A DNA stretch of 64,000 nucleotides from Mycolicibacterium confluentis (GCF_010729895.1 NZ_AP022612.1:5084001-5148000); one strand, 5' to 3'; positions 1 through 9,471 are shown, counted from the stretch's first letter. Translations and numbers: made by a program. The notes: a model not told the origin generated them from the letters alone.

Positions 1-198
1 CTCCTCGAGCATGCGCCGGAGGCCAACACGCTGAGCATGCAGCATCAGTTCTTCTGCCACTGGCAGTTGGCGACCTTCACCAATCCCGGCAAGGTCGGCA
101 CCTGGAATCTGGAGCCCTGGCGAGAGGTCGTCAGCGACACGATGCTGATCAACTCGGGGTGCAATCCTGGCGGACCGGACGACGTGCTCAACTGGTGA
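1..198 (+). CDS. C-terminal fragment of a secreted DUF2599-like protein
   Basis: An open frame runs from the window edge to a TGA at 196-198 and encodes the last 65 residues of a protein whose start lies outside. The fragment has a Trp-rich motif WNLEPWR, two cysteines (in FFCHW and GCNPGG) and otherwise small or polar residues. This resembles the conserved core of the mycobacterial DUF2599 family of exported proteins of unknown function, recognised from memory of the motif. The frame is uninterrupted and its 3' end overlaps the convergent gene at 188-925 by 11 bases. The family call is moderate; that this is a real gene end is more certain. Confidence 0.55.
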   Translation, partial: LLEHAPEANTLSMQHQFFCHWQLATFTNPGKVGTWNLEPWREVVSDTMLINSGCNPGGPDDVLNW

Positions 199-925
199 TG
201 CCGGCGAACGCCGGAGCGATCAGGTCGGACACACCCGCCCACGGGATGGTGATCGTCCGCCGTTCCCGGCCGAACTGGCCCTCGAGGAAGTGCAGTTCGA
301 TTCCGGCCGCGGTGGGAATCCAGAACCGATAGTTGCGTTCGATCGGCGCCATCGAGGGAGAGTACTCGGCCCATCCGCCTAGGGGCGGCGTCGGATAGGT
401 TGCGGGCAGAATCTGTTTCGTGAGCTCTGCGAGCCTGACCAGACCCGCCTGCCGGTCAACAAACAGGTTGTCCCAGACGATCTGAATTCCGCTGCGGGAG
501 TCGAACACCCGGGTGGCGACGGCGTCGACCGGCATGTTGGGCAGGTTGACCGCGTCGTACTGCCCGAGGAACAGCGCCGAGATGGTCATCGGGCGGAACA
601 GGAGCCTGCCCTGCGTGTGGAACGTCCACGGTGAGGTCTTGCTGGCGCTGGCGGCGTAGAGCCACACCTGCCCGTTGGCCTCGTCGTCGAGGATGCGGTT
701 GATCGTATCGGCGATCGCGGGGTCACCCCCGGCCACCTTCTCGTAGTTCACGGTCCAGTCGCCCAGGCCGTTGGGGCTGACGCCCGCCCGCACGTCCGGG
801 ACCACGGTGTAGGTGACGCCGTTGGAGACGGTGTCGGCGTGCGCACCCGGCGCCGTCCCGAGTGCGACCGTGATGGCGAGGCCGGCCGCAGCGAAGGTGC
901 GCCCGATTCGACTGCGACTGTGCAC
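188..925 (-). CDS. Secreted RsiV/DUF3298-like protein at the 3' end of the mce operon
   Basis: A 245-residue exported protein. The GTG at 925 is chosen because GGAGG sits seven bases upstream and an Sec signal peptide follows at once: basic residues 1-9, a hydrophobic core at 11-24 and an AHA cleavage site after residue 30. The mature part has the RsiV/DUF3298 pattern, including a phenylalanine-Asp-x3-Gly strand and a following WDNLF motif at about 141-155. RsiV is known as a lysozyme-binding anti-sigma factor ectodomain, but here there is no membrane segment or sigma-binding region, so that role cannot be assigned. It starts 14 bases after the Mce-associated protein and is probably co-transcribed with it. 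A role at the cell wall or with the Mce complex is inference from position. Confidence 0.7.
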   Translation of the reverse strand: MHSRSRIGRTFAAAGLAITVALGTAPGAHADTVSNGVTYTVVPDVRAGVSPNGLGDWTVNYEKVAGGDPAIADTINRILDDEANGQVWLYAASASKTSPWTFHTQGRLLFRPMTISALFLGQYDAVNLPNMPVDAVATRVFDSRSGIQIVWDNLFVDRQAGLVRLAELTKQILPATYPTPPLGGWAEYSPSMAPIERNYRFWIPTAAGIELHFLEGQFGRERRTITIPWAGVSDLIAPAFAGITS

Positions 926-939
926 TTTCCGTCCTCCAA

Positions 940-1581
940 TCACGGTATCTCGACGTTGCTGGTCAGCCAGCGGCCGTCGACCTTCTCCATCGTCATGATG
1001 ATTCTGCTGCGGTCGACCCGCGGTTCCGGATTGGCCGAGTTGGTCACCGACTGATCCACGAAGAGCATGACCTCGACCCTGTCGGGGGTCGCGGACTTCA
1101 CGCCGGCGGCCACCACGGTGCCCTTTGCCGCGGCCTTGTTGTCGATCAGCACGGACTTCAGCTGCGCACTCGACTGGCTGTACATGTTCTTGAATTCTCC
1201 TGTGGCGCCGTCCAGTACGGCCGCGAAGTTGGAGTCCAGCTTGGCCCCGTCGAGGCTCGTGAGAGTGACGGCGTACTGCTGTGCGGCCGCCGTCGCCTGT
1301 TCGGCGGCGGTGCTGATCTCGCGTTCGGACCTCAATTCCCACACCAGCACCACGGCCGCGGTCACGGCGGCGAGCAGCACCGCGACGCCCGTACCGAGGG
1401 CCAGCACTGTGCGTGTCGGTCGCCACGACCTGCTGGCTGCGGCGGACTCGTCAGATCCTTCGGCACCGGAGCCTCCGGCCGGGTCCTGACCGGCGTCCTG
1501 GTCTGCCGCTTCGTCGGCGTCCCTGGGGGCCTCATCGACGTCGTCGTGGACGTCCTGCAGCACGTCATCGGTGATGCTCAT
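940..1581 (-). CDS. Mce-associated membrane protein
   Basis: A 213-residue protein with a very acidic, Ala/Asp-rich cytoplasmic N-terminus (1-50), one transmembrane helix at about 58-81 and a compact extracytoplasmic domain of about 130 residues. This is the architecture of the Mce-associated (Mas) proteins that follow mceF in mycobacterial mce loci, which are thought to stabilise or assist the lipid transporter. The ATG at 1581 (MSITDD) is preferred over one six codons upstream. The gene lies 25 bases after mceF on the same strand. The call rests on architecture and position; there is no catalytic motif. Confidence 0.8.
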   Translation of the reverse strand: MSITDDVLQDVHDDVDEAPRDADEAADQDAGQDPAGGSGAEGSDESAAASRSWRPTRTVLALGTGVAVLLAAVTAAVVLVWELRSEREISTAAEQATAAAQQYAVTLTSLDGAKLDSNFAAVLDGATGEFKNMYSQSSAQLKSVLIDNKAAAKGTVVAAGVKSATPDRVEVMLFVDQSVTNSANPEPRVDRSRIIMTMEKVDGRWLTSNVEIP

Positions 1582-1606
1582 CTGGCTCCTTCTCGGCACG
1601 CCCGCA

Positions 1607-2860
1607 TCAGGGACCGTGCGGCGCTGGGGGCAGCGGGAGGTTCGGTCCGCCGTAGGGGGTCGGGATCGTCAGCGGCCCCATCGGCGTCGGATCGGCGCGC
1701 TTGAGCGGATCAGAGCCCGGCGGCGGCCCCGCGGTGTCGTCACCGGGCGGACGGGGGGCATTCCGGGCACCGCGCACCAGGTACTTGGGGTCCGGATTGG
1801 GACAGTAGGTGTACAGATAGGGCTCGGGGAAGTCCGTGACCGTCGGCGGGGACTTCGGCAGGTTGTAGTCGCAGGAGTACCGCTGGTAGAGGCTGACCGC
1901 GCCCCACACGCCACCGTCCCGGAACGAGCTGCCGAGTTCCGCCAACGCCGATCCCTGCCGATACTTCGGGAAGAAGAACTCCTCCAGCGCAGGAACCCGC
2001 AGGTACATCACCTGGGACGCCGTGGTCAGATTGCCCAGCAGCTGCACCATGGTCGGCGAGTTGTCGGCGATCAGGTCGTCGATCCGCTGCATCGTCCCGG
2101 GTCCCTGATCCAGCAGGGTGCGGTATCCACCATCCATGCGCTGCACGCCACCGAGGATGCCCGCCAGATTGGTCGATGTGGTCTCCAGCCCGGGACTGAC
2201 ATCGCGCACCGTTCCCAGCACCACCTTGCTGGTCCGCAGGAGGCTGACGGTCTGCGGCAGAACCGAATCCAGCGTCGACACCAGGAACGATCCACCGTCG
2301 AGGATCGCCCCGAGCTTCTCCGGCCCCTGCGGGCCGACTTTGAGTTCGTCGAGCACCGCGCGGAGTTTGTCGGGCTCGATCTGCTGCAGCGTGCCGTCGA
2401 GGTTGCCCAGCAGAGTTGCCAGCGACACCGGCGTCGACGTTCTGTTGCTGTCGACCTCGTCCCCGTCGGCCAGGTATGGGCCGTCGTTGCGGTCGGCCCG
2501 GAAGTCGAGGTACTGCTCTCCGGCCGGGGACAGCGCCGACACCCGGACCATGCTGTCGCTGGGAATCTCGGTGTCCGGGGCCAGCGCCGCGACCGCCATC
2601 ACGCCCCGCTCGGTCAGATCGATGGAGCGCACCCGACCCACCGGAACGCCGCGGAGGGTCACGTCCTGCCCCGGAAGGAGGCCGCCGGTCTCCTCCAGAT
2701 GAACGCGCACAAGCTTTTCCGTGCGGGTCGGGTCCACCCGCAGCGTCCCGAACACCAGGTAAGTCACGCCGATGACGAACATGACGGCCAGCGCGCACGC
2801 GGACAACCCGAGGCGTCTGTCTTTCGCGTAGCGGAGGCCGGCCAGCATCCGGGCGATCAC
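1607..2860 (-). CDS. mceF: MCE family protein, MceF position
   Basis: The sixth MCE subunit of the operon, 417 residues. It has an N-terminal transmembrane anchor (about 18-40) and an MCE/MlaD domain (about 48-125, with the LLPGQDVTLRGVPVGRV core). A long helical region with repeated Leu heptads follows, and the tail from about 375 is proline-rich. Mce proteins A to F form a periplasm-spanning hexameric tube that carries lipids to the YrbE permease; mycobacterial substrates include sterols and fatty acids. The GTG start overlaps the mceE stop as GTGA. Assignment to F is by gene order and by the long Pro-rich C-terminus with clustered Cys and Tyr. Confidence 0.92.
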   Translation of the reverse strand: MIARMLAGLRYAKDRRLGLSACALAVMFVIGVTYLVFGTLRVDPTRTEKLVRVHLEETGGLLPGQDVTLRGVPVGRVRSIDLTERGVMAVAALAPDTEIPSDSMVRVSALSPAGEQYLDFRADRNDGPYLADGDEVDSNRTSTPVSLATLLGNLDGTLQQIEPDKLRAVLDELKVGPQGPEKLGAILDGGSFLVSTLDSVLPQTVSLLRTSKVVLGTVRDVSPGLETTSTNLAGILGGVQRMDGGYRTLLDQGPGTMQRIDDLIADNSPTMVQLLGNLTTASQVMYLRVPALEEFFFPKYRQGSALAELGSSFRDGGVWGAVSLYQRYSCDYNLPKSPPTVTDFPEPYLYTYCPNPDPKYLVRGARNAPRPPGDDTAGPPPGSDPLKRADPTPMGPLTIPTPYGGPNLPLPPAPHGP

Positions 2861-4086
2861 GGTGTCCCCTCCGGCGCCGGAGTGTGGGGCGCCAACAGGT
2901 TCGTCCTGGGCGGCGCCGGCGCCAGGGACCCGGGTGCGGGTCCGATCAGGTCCGGCGGCGGCACATTGCCCGGCGGCGGTGTCGGCGCTCCCCAGAATTT
3001 GTTCCTCACCCGGATCAGCTCATAGGTGATGCTGCCCACCATATTTCGGAAGTCTTCGCGGGTGGGGGCGCGGCTGCCCGGGTCCGCGGGGTGGTACGGG
3101 TCGGCGAACGCACCGACCGCCAGGTCGGCCAGGTCGATGTCCACGTTGGACGACGTGCTGTTGGTCAGCTTGATGATCGGCCCGAACAGGAGGTTGAAGT
3201 TCGCCAATGACGCACCCGGCGCCTGGGATGCGTCATTGAGCGCCGCGGACAACCGGTTGATATCGGCCATCATGCTGCGGGACTCCTCGCCGCGCACCGA
3301 CGGCAGTTTGGCCAACTGCAGTGTGATCCGATTGACCTGGGTGATCAGGTCCACGATGTGGTTGGTGTTGTCCGACAATGTGCTCAGCGCCGGACTTGCG
3401 GCGGCCAGGGCGTCGTTGATGGCGGTCTGGCGTTCCGACAGCGTGGCCGCGACGTCGCCGGTCTGCGCCAGGGCGGCCTTGATGGACTGGGATCGGTCGG
3501 ACATGCTCTGGATCAGTCGGGTGGATTCGTCGAGGAACACCTGCAGGTCGTCGCCTTTGCCGCCGACCGCGGCGCCCATGCCGTTGATGACCTTGGTGAG
3601 GTTGCGGATCGCGCCGCCGTTGACCAGCAGGGCCGCGGTGCTGAGCACCTCCTCCACCGACGCGGCGGACGCTGTGTCGTCCACCGGTATCGAGTCCCCG
3701 GGTTGCAGCGTGGGGGAGGCGCTGGTGACCTGTGCTGGTGGACTGAGCGCGACGAACACGTCGCCCAACGGTGTGGCAGAACGCAGTTCGGCTCTGGTGC
3801 CCACCGGGATGCGCACGTCCGAGGCGATCTTCATGGTGACCACGGCCTGGTAGTTGCGGGCCGCCATGGACTCCACTTCGCCGACGTCGGCGCCCGACAG
3901 CCTGACCTTGGCCTTGGCCGGCAGGTTGAGGGCGTCGGTGAATGTCGCGGTGACGGGGTAGGTCTGGCGTCCCGCCGACGGGGCCGGCAGCGGCATCTGG
4001 TCGAGTCCCACCGAACACGACGTGACGCAGGCGGCCACGCATGCGGATGCGGTGCCTGCGGCCAGAGTTCTCACGATTCTGTTCAT
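2857..4086 (-). CDS. mceE: MCE family lipoprotein, MceE position
   Basis: A 409-residue Mce subunit. The ATG at 4086 gives a short signal peptide ending in a good lipobox, VTSC, with the lipidated Cys at 24. MceE is the lipoprotein of canonical mce operons (LprK/LprN type), so this fits the position. The MCE domain spans about 43-120, followed by the long helical domain and a Pro/Ala-rich C-terminus. The stop overlaps the mceF start, and the start lies directly at the mceD stop (4083-4085), so translation is probably coupled. Confidence 0.92.
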   Translation of the reverse strand: MNRIVRTLAAGTASACVAACVTSCSVGLDQMPLPAPSAGRQTYPVTATFTDALNLPAKAKVRLSGADVGEVESMAARNYQAVVTMKIASDVRIPVGTRAELRSATPLGDVFVALSPPAQVTSASPTLQPGDSIPVDDTASAASVEEVLSTAALLVNGGAIRNLTKVINGMGAAVGGKGDDLQVFLDESTRLIQSMSDRSQSIKAALAQTGDVAATLSERQTAINDALAAASPALSTLSDNTNHIVDLITQVNRITLQLAKLPSVRGEESRSMMADINRLSAALNDASQAPGASLANFNLLFGPIIKLTNSTSSNVDIDLADLAVGAFADPYHPADPGSRAPTREDFRNMVGSITYELIRVRNKFWGAPTPPPGNVPPPDLIGPAPGSLAPAPPRTNLLAPHTPAPEGTP

Positions 4087-5186
4087 GGTCCCAGCCCCGC
4101 CAATCCCTCGAGCATGCTGGTCATCCCGAAGTCGGGCCCGAAATCTGTGATGGTGCCGGTCGCGCAGCCGAGTTGCCTCATGCCCAGCAGGTTGCACAAC
4201 TCCTTGGTGGCCTGGCCGTTGAGTTCGATCTTGTCCAGGGTGGGATGCGCTCTGATGGCGTCCTTCTCGTGGTCGATCATGTTGTAGACGTTGTCCAGCA
4301 CCATGGGCGCCAGGTCCAGGGTCTCGGCCAGTTCCCGTCGATAATCGGCCATGGCCCGAGTCACCAACTCGGTGTTGGTCGCCGTGGAGTTGAGGTGCTC
4401 GCGGTTGCTCTCCAGCAGATCGGCAGTGCCCGAGAGGATCTGGTTGATCTGCGCTCCGGTGGAACCACTGCCCAACTGCTCGGCGCCCAGCACCTGGCTC
4501 AGCTGTCGGACGGCGGTGCCGACCTCACGGATCGTCTGGTCGTTCTCGGCGGCGGCCGTGGTCAGGCTGTCCAGACTGGTCACGATGGTGGTGATGGCGT
4601 CGCCGGTGGGGGCACCGCGCTCCTCGCTGAGTTGCAACGCCTTCGACAGCTCCCCCAGGGCGGAGCGGATCTTGGGCCCGTTGCCGGTGGTCATCGCGGC
4701 ACTGACGTTCAGCAGGTCCGTGACGGGCCCGGAACCCTTTCCGTCCCCCTGCAGTTCGACCGCGAGTTTGTCGATCATGGCCAGCACCCGATCGAATTCC
4801 ACTGGTGTACGGGTCCGGGCCAGACTGAGCCGATCGTTGTCGTTGAGGGTGGGGCCGCCCTTGTAGACGGGCGTGAACTCCACGTGTCGGTCGGTCAGGA
4901 TGGAGGTCGAGACTGTGACGGCCGTGGCGTCGGCGGGGATCTTCACACCGGGGTCGATGCGCATCGTGACGTCGACGTACTGGCCTTTGGCGTCGATCTT
5001 CTCGACCTTGCCCACCGGCATGCCCAGAATCGCCACCGCGTTGCCCTCGTACAGGCCGCTGGCGTTGTCGAACTGCGCGGTGATCGTCATGGCGCGGTCC
5101 CTGGACAGGGGCCCGCTGGAGCATCCACACGCCGCCGCCACCAATGCGATCACGGCCGTGAGCTTCCACAGAGAACGTGGACTCAT
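4083..5186 (-). CDS. mceD: MCE family protein, MceD position
   Basis: A 367-residue Mce subunit. The ATG at 5186 overlaps the mceC stop as ATGA. A hydrophobic signal or anchor covers 9-19 and is followed by Cys20-Gly-Cys22, which could allow lipidation, though the lipobox is poor compared with MceE. The MCE domain (about 33-110) contains the GLYEGNAVAILGMPVGKV core, followed by the helical tube-forming region. It works with the other five Mce subunits and YrbEA/B as the lipid-binding channel across the periplasm. Two or more Cys near the C-terminus could pair. Confidence 0.9.
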   Translation of the reverse strand: MSPRSLWKLTAVIALVAAACGCSSGPLSRDRAMTITAQFDNASGLYEGNAVAILGMPVGKVEKIDAKGQYVDVTMRIDPGVKIPADATAVTVSTSILTDRHVEFTPVYKGGPTLNDNDRLSLARTRTPVEFDRVLAMIDKLAVELQGDGKGSGPVTDLLNVSAAMTTGNGPKIRSALGELSKALQLSEERGAPTGDAITTIVTSLDSLTTAAAENDQTIREVGTAVRQLSQVLGAEQLGSGSTGAQINQILSGTADLLESNREHLNSTATNTELVTRAMADYRRELAETLDLAPMVLDNVYNMIDHEKDAIRAHPTLDKIELNGQATKELCNLLGMRQLGCATGTITDFGPDFGMTSMLEGLAGLGP

Positions 5187-6223
5187 TGGCAGTCCTCGAA
5201 GTAGTTCGGCAGGTTGAACTGGATGGCTCGGCTGCTGAGGGCGCACATGAACGAATCGATCAGCGTGCCCCCGGAGGAGGTGAAGTCGAACTCGTTCCCG
5301 CTGCCGGTGGCGTTGGCGAAGTTGCGCACCGGCACGGGCAGGATCTGCAGCGTGTTTCGGAGCAGTTCCTCGTTGCGCCCCACCGCCCCCAGCATGCCGT
5401 CGAGGTTGCCCAGGAGTTCATCGATCTGCGGTCGGTTGTCGATCAGCACGGGCCGCAGCTGGTTCACCAGTTTGGTGGTGGCATCGATCAACCGCACCAC
5501 CATCTCCCGGCGATTGGCCAGGTCCGACAGCACCACGTGCGACTGGTTGACCAGCAGCCCCAGGCTCTGCTGCTGATTGCTCAGCAGCTCGGTGACCCGC
5601 TGGGTGCTGCGCAACAGCGCACTGATCTCGTCGCGCCGAGCCGACAACACCGACGACAGGTGCGCAACATTGTCCAAGGCCTGCGGCAGGATCTCCGGTG
5701 TGCCCCGAAGCTGCTGGGACAGAGTCGTCATCGACTGCGCGATCTTCTCGGCGTCCACGGCCTCGAAGGTGGTGGTGGCGTCCTGCAGCGCAGCCTGCAG
5801 GTCGTAGGGCACTTCGGTGTTGGACAGCGGAATCCTGTTGTCCTCCAACTCCCCAGAGCCCGCCGGTTGCAGGTCGACGTAGCGTGCCCCGAGCAGTGTG
5901 GTCAGCTTGATCTCGGCACGTGTCGACCTCCCGGCAGGAACGGTGTCGTCGACCTCGAAGGTCACGGCCACATGGTCATCTTCGAGTCGAAGACCCTTCA
6001 CCGATCCGACGTGCACACCCGCCACGGTCACCTGGTCGCCAGCGCTGATGCCGGCGGCCTGTGCGAATTCGGCGGTGTAGGTGGTCTTTCCGAGGCCCAG
6101 GCGGCCAAGGCCGAGTGCGGCACCCAGCACGACCGCGATGATCGCGACCGTGATGACACCCAGGCGCAGCTTGCTGTGCTCCTCGATGGGCCGGTGGAAC
6201 AGGTTCTTGATCTTCTCCCTCAT
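5183..6223 (-). CDS. mceC: MCE family protein, MceC position
   Basis: A 346-residue Mce subunit: a short basic cytoplasmic start, a transmembrane helix at 19-41, an MCE domain at about 48-125 (GISAGDQVTVAGVHVGSV) and a helical region to the end. The C-terminus has two Cys, typical of MceC proteins. It lies four bases after mceB and overlaps mceD by ATGA. A structural component of the Mce lipid-transfer tube; no enzyme motif is present. Confidence 0.92.
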   Translation of the reverse strand: MREKIKNLFHRPIEEHSKLRLGVITVAIIAVVLGAALGLGRLGLGKTTYTAEFAQAAGISAGDQVTVAGVHVGSVKGLRLEDDHVAVTFEVDDTVPAGRSTRAEIKLTTLLGARYVDLQPAGSGELEDNRIPLSNTEVPYDLQAALQDATTTFEAVDAEKIAQSMTTLSQQLRGTPEILPQALDNVAHLSSVLSARRDEISALLRSTQRVTELLSNQQQSLGLLVNQSHVVLSDLANRREMVVRLIDATTKLVNQLRPVLIDNRPQIDELLGNLDGMLGAVGRNEELLRNTLQILPVPVRNFANATGSGNEFDFTSSGGTLIDSFMCALSSRAIQFNLPNYFEDCQ

Positions 6224-6227
6224 GAGC

Positions 6228-7265
6228 TCACCTGCACTTCGTACTGTTCTGGATCACGCCGCCGCGGGTTCCGTTGCGGACGATCGCGTCGATCAAGGCG
6301 TCGATGCGGGGGAACTGGCTGACTGTGATGTGACAGGCGTAGATGTCGAGGTGCGATCCGCCCTGGCTCATCCGGGCCAATCCCTTGAGCATCAGCGGCG
6401 TGTTGAACGCCATGTACGCAAAGCCCTGCTTGTCCTCCATGAAGTGTTTGGCGAAGCCGGGGTCGCGTTCCAGCCACTGCCGAAGGTCCGGCTGCACGTC
6501 CTCCATGATGTCCGCCAGGCGCCCACCCACGATGGACACCTGCTGCATGGAGTCGACGAATTCGGCACGGCGCTGGGCAAATCCGCTGAACATCGTCTTT
6601 GCCGAGCTGATCGAGGCGTCCAGGTCGCCGCTGCGTTGGGCCACCTGGTCCAGCACGGAGTTCAGGTGGGTCAGCACTCCCTCGAGAATCGCGTCGGTGC
6701 CGGAGTACGATTCGGCCAGCCGGGTGGTCTCGGCGATCAGCGTGGTGACCGCACCGCTGTCGCCCTCCATGGAGCGCACAATCGCGGTGGTCAGGTTGTC
6801 CACCTGGTCGGGGTTGAGGAGCGCGAACAGCGGTTCGAAACCGTTGAGCAGTCGGGAGATGTCGAACGACGGCTCGGTGCGTGACTCCGGGATCAGTGCC
6901 CCCGCGGGCAGTGTCTGCGGATCGCCGAAGTCGGCGAGTGCGAGCCCGAGGTACCGCTGCCCGATGATGTTCTGATAATCGATGGACGCCTTGGTGTTTC
7001 CGTACAACACCTGATCTGAGGCCACCTGGAAGTCGACCCGGGCCAACCTGCCGTCCAATCGGACGGCGTCGACCCGGCCCACCTTCACGCCGGCCATCCG
7101 CACCTCATCGCCGGCCTTGAGACCTGACACATCGGTGAACAGCGCGCTGTAAGAGTTCGCGGGTGCACCGACGTTGCGCTGCAGGGTGACGAACACCGAC
7201 CACAGCAGCGCGAAACACACTGCCAGGAAGACACATAACCCGATGAGGGGTTTCCGGTAGCTCAT
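6228..7265 (-). CDS. mceB: MCE family protein, MceB position
   Basis: A 345-residue Mce subunit with a transmembrane anchor at about 6-28 and an MCE domain at about 39-115 containing GLKAGDEVRMAGVKVGRV. The long helical domain follows and the C-terminus is short, with no Pro-rich tail, as usual for MceB. Its ATG overlaps the mceA stop (ATGA), so mceA, mceB and mceC are translationally linked. Confidence 0.92.
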   Translation of the reverse strand: MSYRKPLIGLCVFLAVCFALLWSVFVTLQRNVGAPANSYSALFTDVSGLKAGDEVRMAGVKVGRVDAVRLDGRLARVDFQVASDQVLYGNTKASIDYQNIIGQRYLGLALADFGDPQTLPAGALIPESRTEPSFDISRLLNGFEPLFALLNPDQVDNLTTAIVRSMEGDSGAVTTLIAETTRLAESYSGTDAILEGVLTHLNSVLDQVAQRSGDLDASISSAKTMFSGFAQRRAEFVDSMQQVSIVGGRLADIMEDVQPDLRQWLERDPGFAKHFMEDKQGFAYMAFNTPLMLKGLARMSQGGSHLDIYACHITVSQFPRIDALIDAIVRNGTRGGVIQNSTKCR

Positions 7266-8620
7266 GGGTCCACCCCCGGTTCCGGGGCGCCGGCTTCGGC
7301 GGGCAGAGGCGGTCCGGGCGGCGGCGTGGCGGGATCGGGGATCACGGTCACGGTGTTGCCGCGCGCGACCGGGCCGAGCAGCAGTTCCGAGGCGGCGTTG
7401 GTGTCGGGTCCCAGGATCTCCGCCAACTGCGCGCGCTCCTCGGGACTGCCCACCGGGCCGACGTTGCCGCCCGGCGGCGGAGGAAGGTTGGCGGGGTCGA
7501 GGTTGCGCGGCAGTACCGGCGGATCGGCCGTCAGCGGGGCATTCTTACAGCTTGGCCCCTCCAGAGTGCCGTACCGCGGGCAGTCCTGCCGCGTGTACAT
7601 CTTGTTGGGTGTGAACACCAGCATGAACTTGCCCACGGCCTTCTGCTTGTCCGATTTCCAGACGTGGGCGAAGAACCGGTTGGTGACGTCATTGAGCCTG
7701 GTGACCATCGGCGCGAATTCCCCTCCGCCGTCGGCGAGCACGCCCACCACGGGCGACAACTGAGTCGTGATCACGATGATGCGATCGGTGTTGTTCTCGA
7801 ACGCCTCCCCAACCTGGCCGAACGTGGTGATGCCGGCGGACAGGAAAGACGCCAACTCCTGACGCTTCTCGGCCACAGTCCGCATGGGGACCACCGCGTT
7901 GTGCACGGCGTCGAGCAGTTCCGGTGACGACGCCTGAAGGCCCTGCAGGGACTCCGAGAGCACCTGCAGCGTGGCCTCGCTGCCGTCGGGCACCATCACC
8001 TGATTGATCTCGTCGACAATGCGGTTGGCGCCGCCACCGGCGTGGGTCAGTTCGTCACCCTTGCCTGCGGTGGCCTCGGCGACCGCCGCAAGCACGCCCA
8101 CACTGTCCCGGGATCCCGGCCTGCCCGCAGCAGCCATCACGTCGCGCAGCTTGGTCAGCGCGGTCTGGAACTGCACGGTGGCCAGGCTGTCGTCCTGCGT
8201 GATCTGGTCGTCTGCCCGCAGACTCGGTGCCGGGCCGTTGTCGATCAGTTGGATGGACGACACCGCGAAGACGTTGCCCGGCACCACGCGTGCCGTGACG
8301 TTGGCGGGGATGCCTCCCGAGAAGTGCGGATCGAGGCTCAGCGTGACTCGGTTCGGTTGACCGTCGACCGCGGGTGTCACCCCTTCCACCGAACCCACCA
8401 GTGCACCGCGGAACTTCACGTCCGAGCCCGACGGAAGGCCGTCGCCGACGTCGGTGAGCAGCGCGAAGACCTCCAGCCGATTCGAGAAGGCCCCCTCCGA
8501 CTTGGCGATCGCGATGGCTGACACCAGCATCGCGACCAGAAGCAGGCCCAGCCCGCGCAACAGCAGTCGCCGATCAGAGATCGGCCGCTGCGCCGACTCG
8601 AGACCCTGCATCATCGTCAT
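7262..8620 (-). CDS. mceA: MCE family protein, MceA position
   Basis: The first Mce subunit, 452 residues. The ATG at 8620 overlaps the yrbEB stop as ATGA, which decides the start over a longer upstream frame. The transmembrane anchor is at about 20-39 and the MCE domain at about 48-125 (GLPSGSDVKFRGALVGSV). A long helical region follows, then a Pro/Gly-rich tail of about 90 residues with little predicted structure. MceA usually defines the locus type, but I cannot assign a type (mce1, 4, 5, 7 and so on) by reading alone. Confidence 0.92.
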   Translation of the reverse strand: MTMMQGLESAQRPISDRRLLLRGLGLLLVAMLVSAIAIAKSEGAFSNRLEVFALLTDVGDGLPSGSDVKFRGALVGSVEGVTPAVDGQPNRVTLSLDPHFSGGIPANVTARVVPGNVFAVSSIQLIDNGPAPSLRADDQITQDDSLATVQFQTALTKLRDVMAAAGRPGSRDSVGVLAAVAEATAGKGDELTHAGGGANRIVDEINQVMVPDGSEATLQVLSESLQGLQASSPELLDAVHNAVVPMRTVAEKRQELASFLSAGITTFGQVGEAFENNTDRIIVITTQLSPVVGVLADGGGEFAPMVTRLNDVTNRFFAHVWKSDKQKAVGKFMLVFTPNKMYTRQDCPRYGTLEGPSCKNAPLTADPPVLPRNLDPANLPPPPGGNVGPVGSPEERAQLAEILGPDTNAASELLLGPVARGNTVTVIPDPATPPPGPPLPAEAGAPEPGVDP

Positions 8621-9471
8621 CCGCCCAACCTCGCGCCGGACCCGATGCCCCACAGTCCCACGGTGAGAAGCAGATTCGCGATGATCATCACCGAGATGCT
8701 GGCCCGCATCGCGCGGCCCGCCGCGATGCCCACGCCCTGCGGACCGCCGGAGGCGAAGTAGCCGTAGTAACACTGAATGGTCGAGGTGATGGTCACGAAG
8801 ACAACCGCCTTGGCCACCGAATAGGCGATGTCGGTGCCGGTCAGCACAAGCCTGAAGTAATGGTCATACGAGCCCGCTGACACACCGCCGGACAACGTCA
8901 CGATGATCTGCACCGATGCGTAGTTGACCACCAGGCAGAGAACGTACAGCGGGATGATCGCGACCACCGAGGCCAGCAGGCGTGTGGTCACCAGGTACGG
9001 AATCGGCCGGATGGCAAGGGATTCCATGGCGTCGATCTCCTCGGAGATCCGCATCGAGCCCAGTTGCGCGGTGAATCGGCAGCCCGCCTGCGCGGCGAAC
9101 GCCAGGGCCGCCATGATGGGCGCCAGTTCACGGGTGGAGACAGTCGAGGAGAGCAGGCCCGCCGCGGGTTCCATCCCGAGCAGGTGCAGCGCCTGCAGGC
9201 CTTCGATGCCGATGATGGCGCCCGCCGTCGCCCCCAGCACGATGATCACACCCGCGGTGCCGCCGCCCACCACAATGGAGCCGTTGCCCCACGTGACGTC
9301 GGACAGGATCGCCAGGAAGGCCTTGCGATACCGCGTCAGCGTCACCGGAATTCCGGCCACGGCGTGGACGAAGAACGTGAGCATGTGGCCCAGGCGGACG
9401 CCGAGACCGCCCACCGACGCCGTGGCGCTGAGCAGTGGGCGAACGCCTCGGGGGTAGTAGGGAGCCGCCAT
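8617..9471 (-). CDS. yrbEB: YrbE/MlaE-family permease, second subunit
   Basis: A 284-residue inner-membrane permease of the MlaE family, with five or six hydrophobic segments and the family signature around SMRISEEIDAMESLAIRPI that contacts the ATPase. With YrbEA it forms the membrane core of an Mce importer, driven by an MceG/Mkl ATPase that is not encoded in this window (usually unlinked in mycobacteria). It shares one base with yrbEA (TGATG) and overlaps mceA by ATGA. Confidence 0.93.
   Translation of the reverse strand: MAAPYYPRGVRPLLSATASVGGLGVRLGHMLTFFVHAVAGIPVTLTRYRKAFLAILSDVTWGNGSIVVGGGTAGVIIVLGATAGAIIGIEGLQALHLLGMEPAAGLLSSTVSTRELAPIMAALAFAAQAGCRFTAQLGSMRISEEIDAMESLAIRPIPYLVTTRLLASVVAIIPLYVLCLVVNYASVQIIVTLSGGVSAGSYDHYFRLVLTGTDIAYSVAKAVVFVTITSTIQCYYGYFASGGPQGVGIAAGRAMRASISVMIIANLLLTVGLWGIGSGARLGG

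Noticed and set aside
1571..3025. Long plus-strand open frame opposite mceF
   Set aside because: It is Arg/His/Gly-rich with no domain, on the strand opposite a clear MceF; high-GC shadow frame.
4041..6322. Two long plus-strand open frames opposite mceC to mceE
   Set aside because: No start signal or family; composition is that of antisense high-GC codons.
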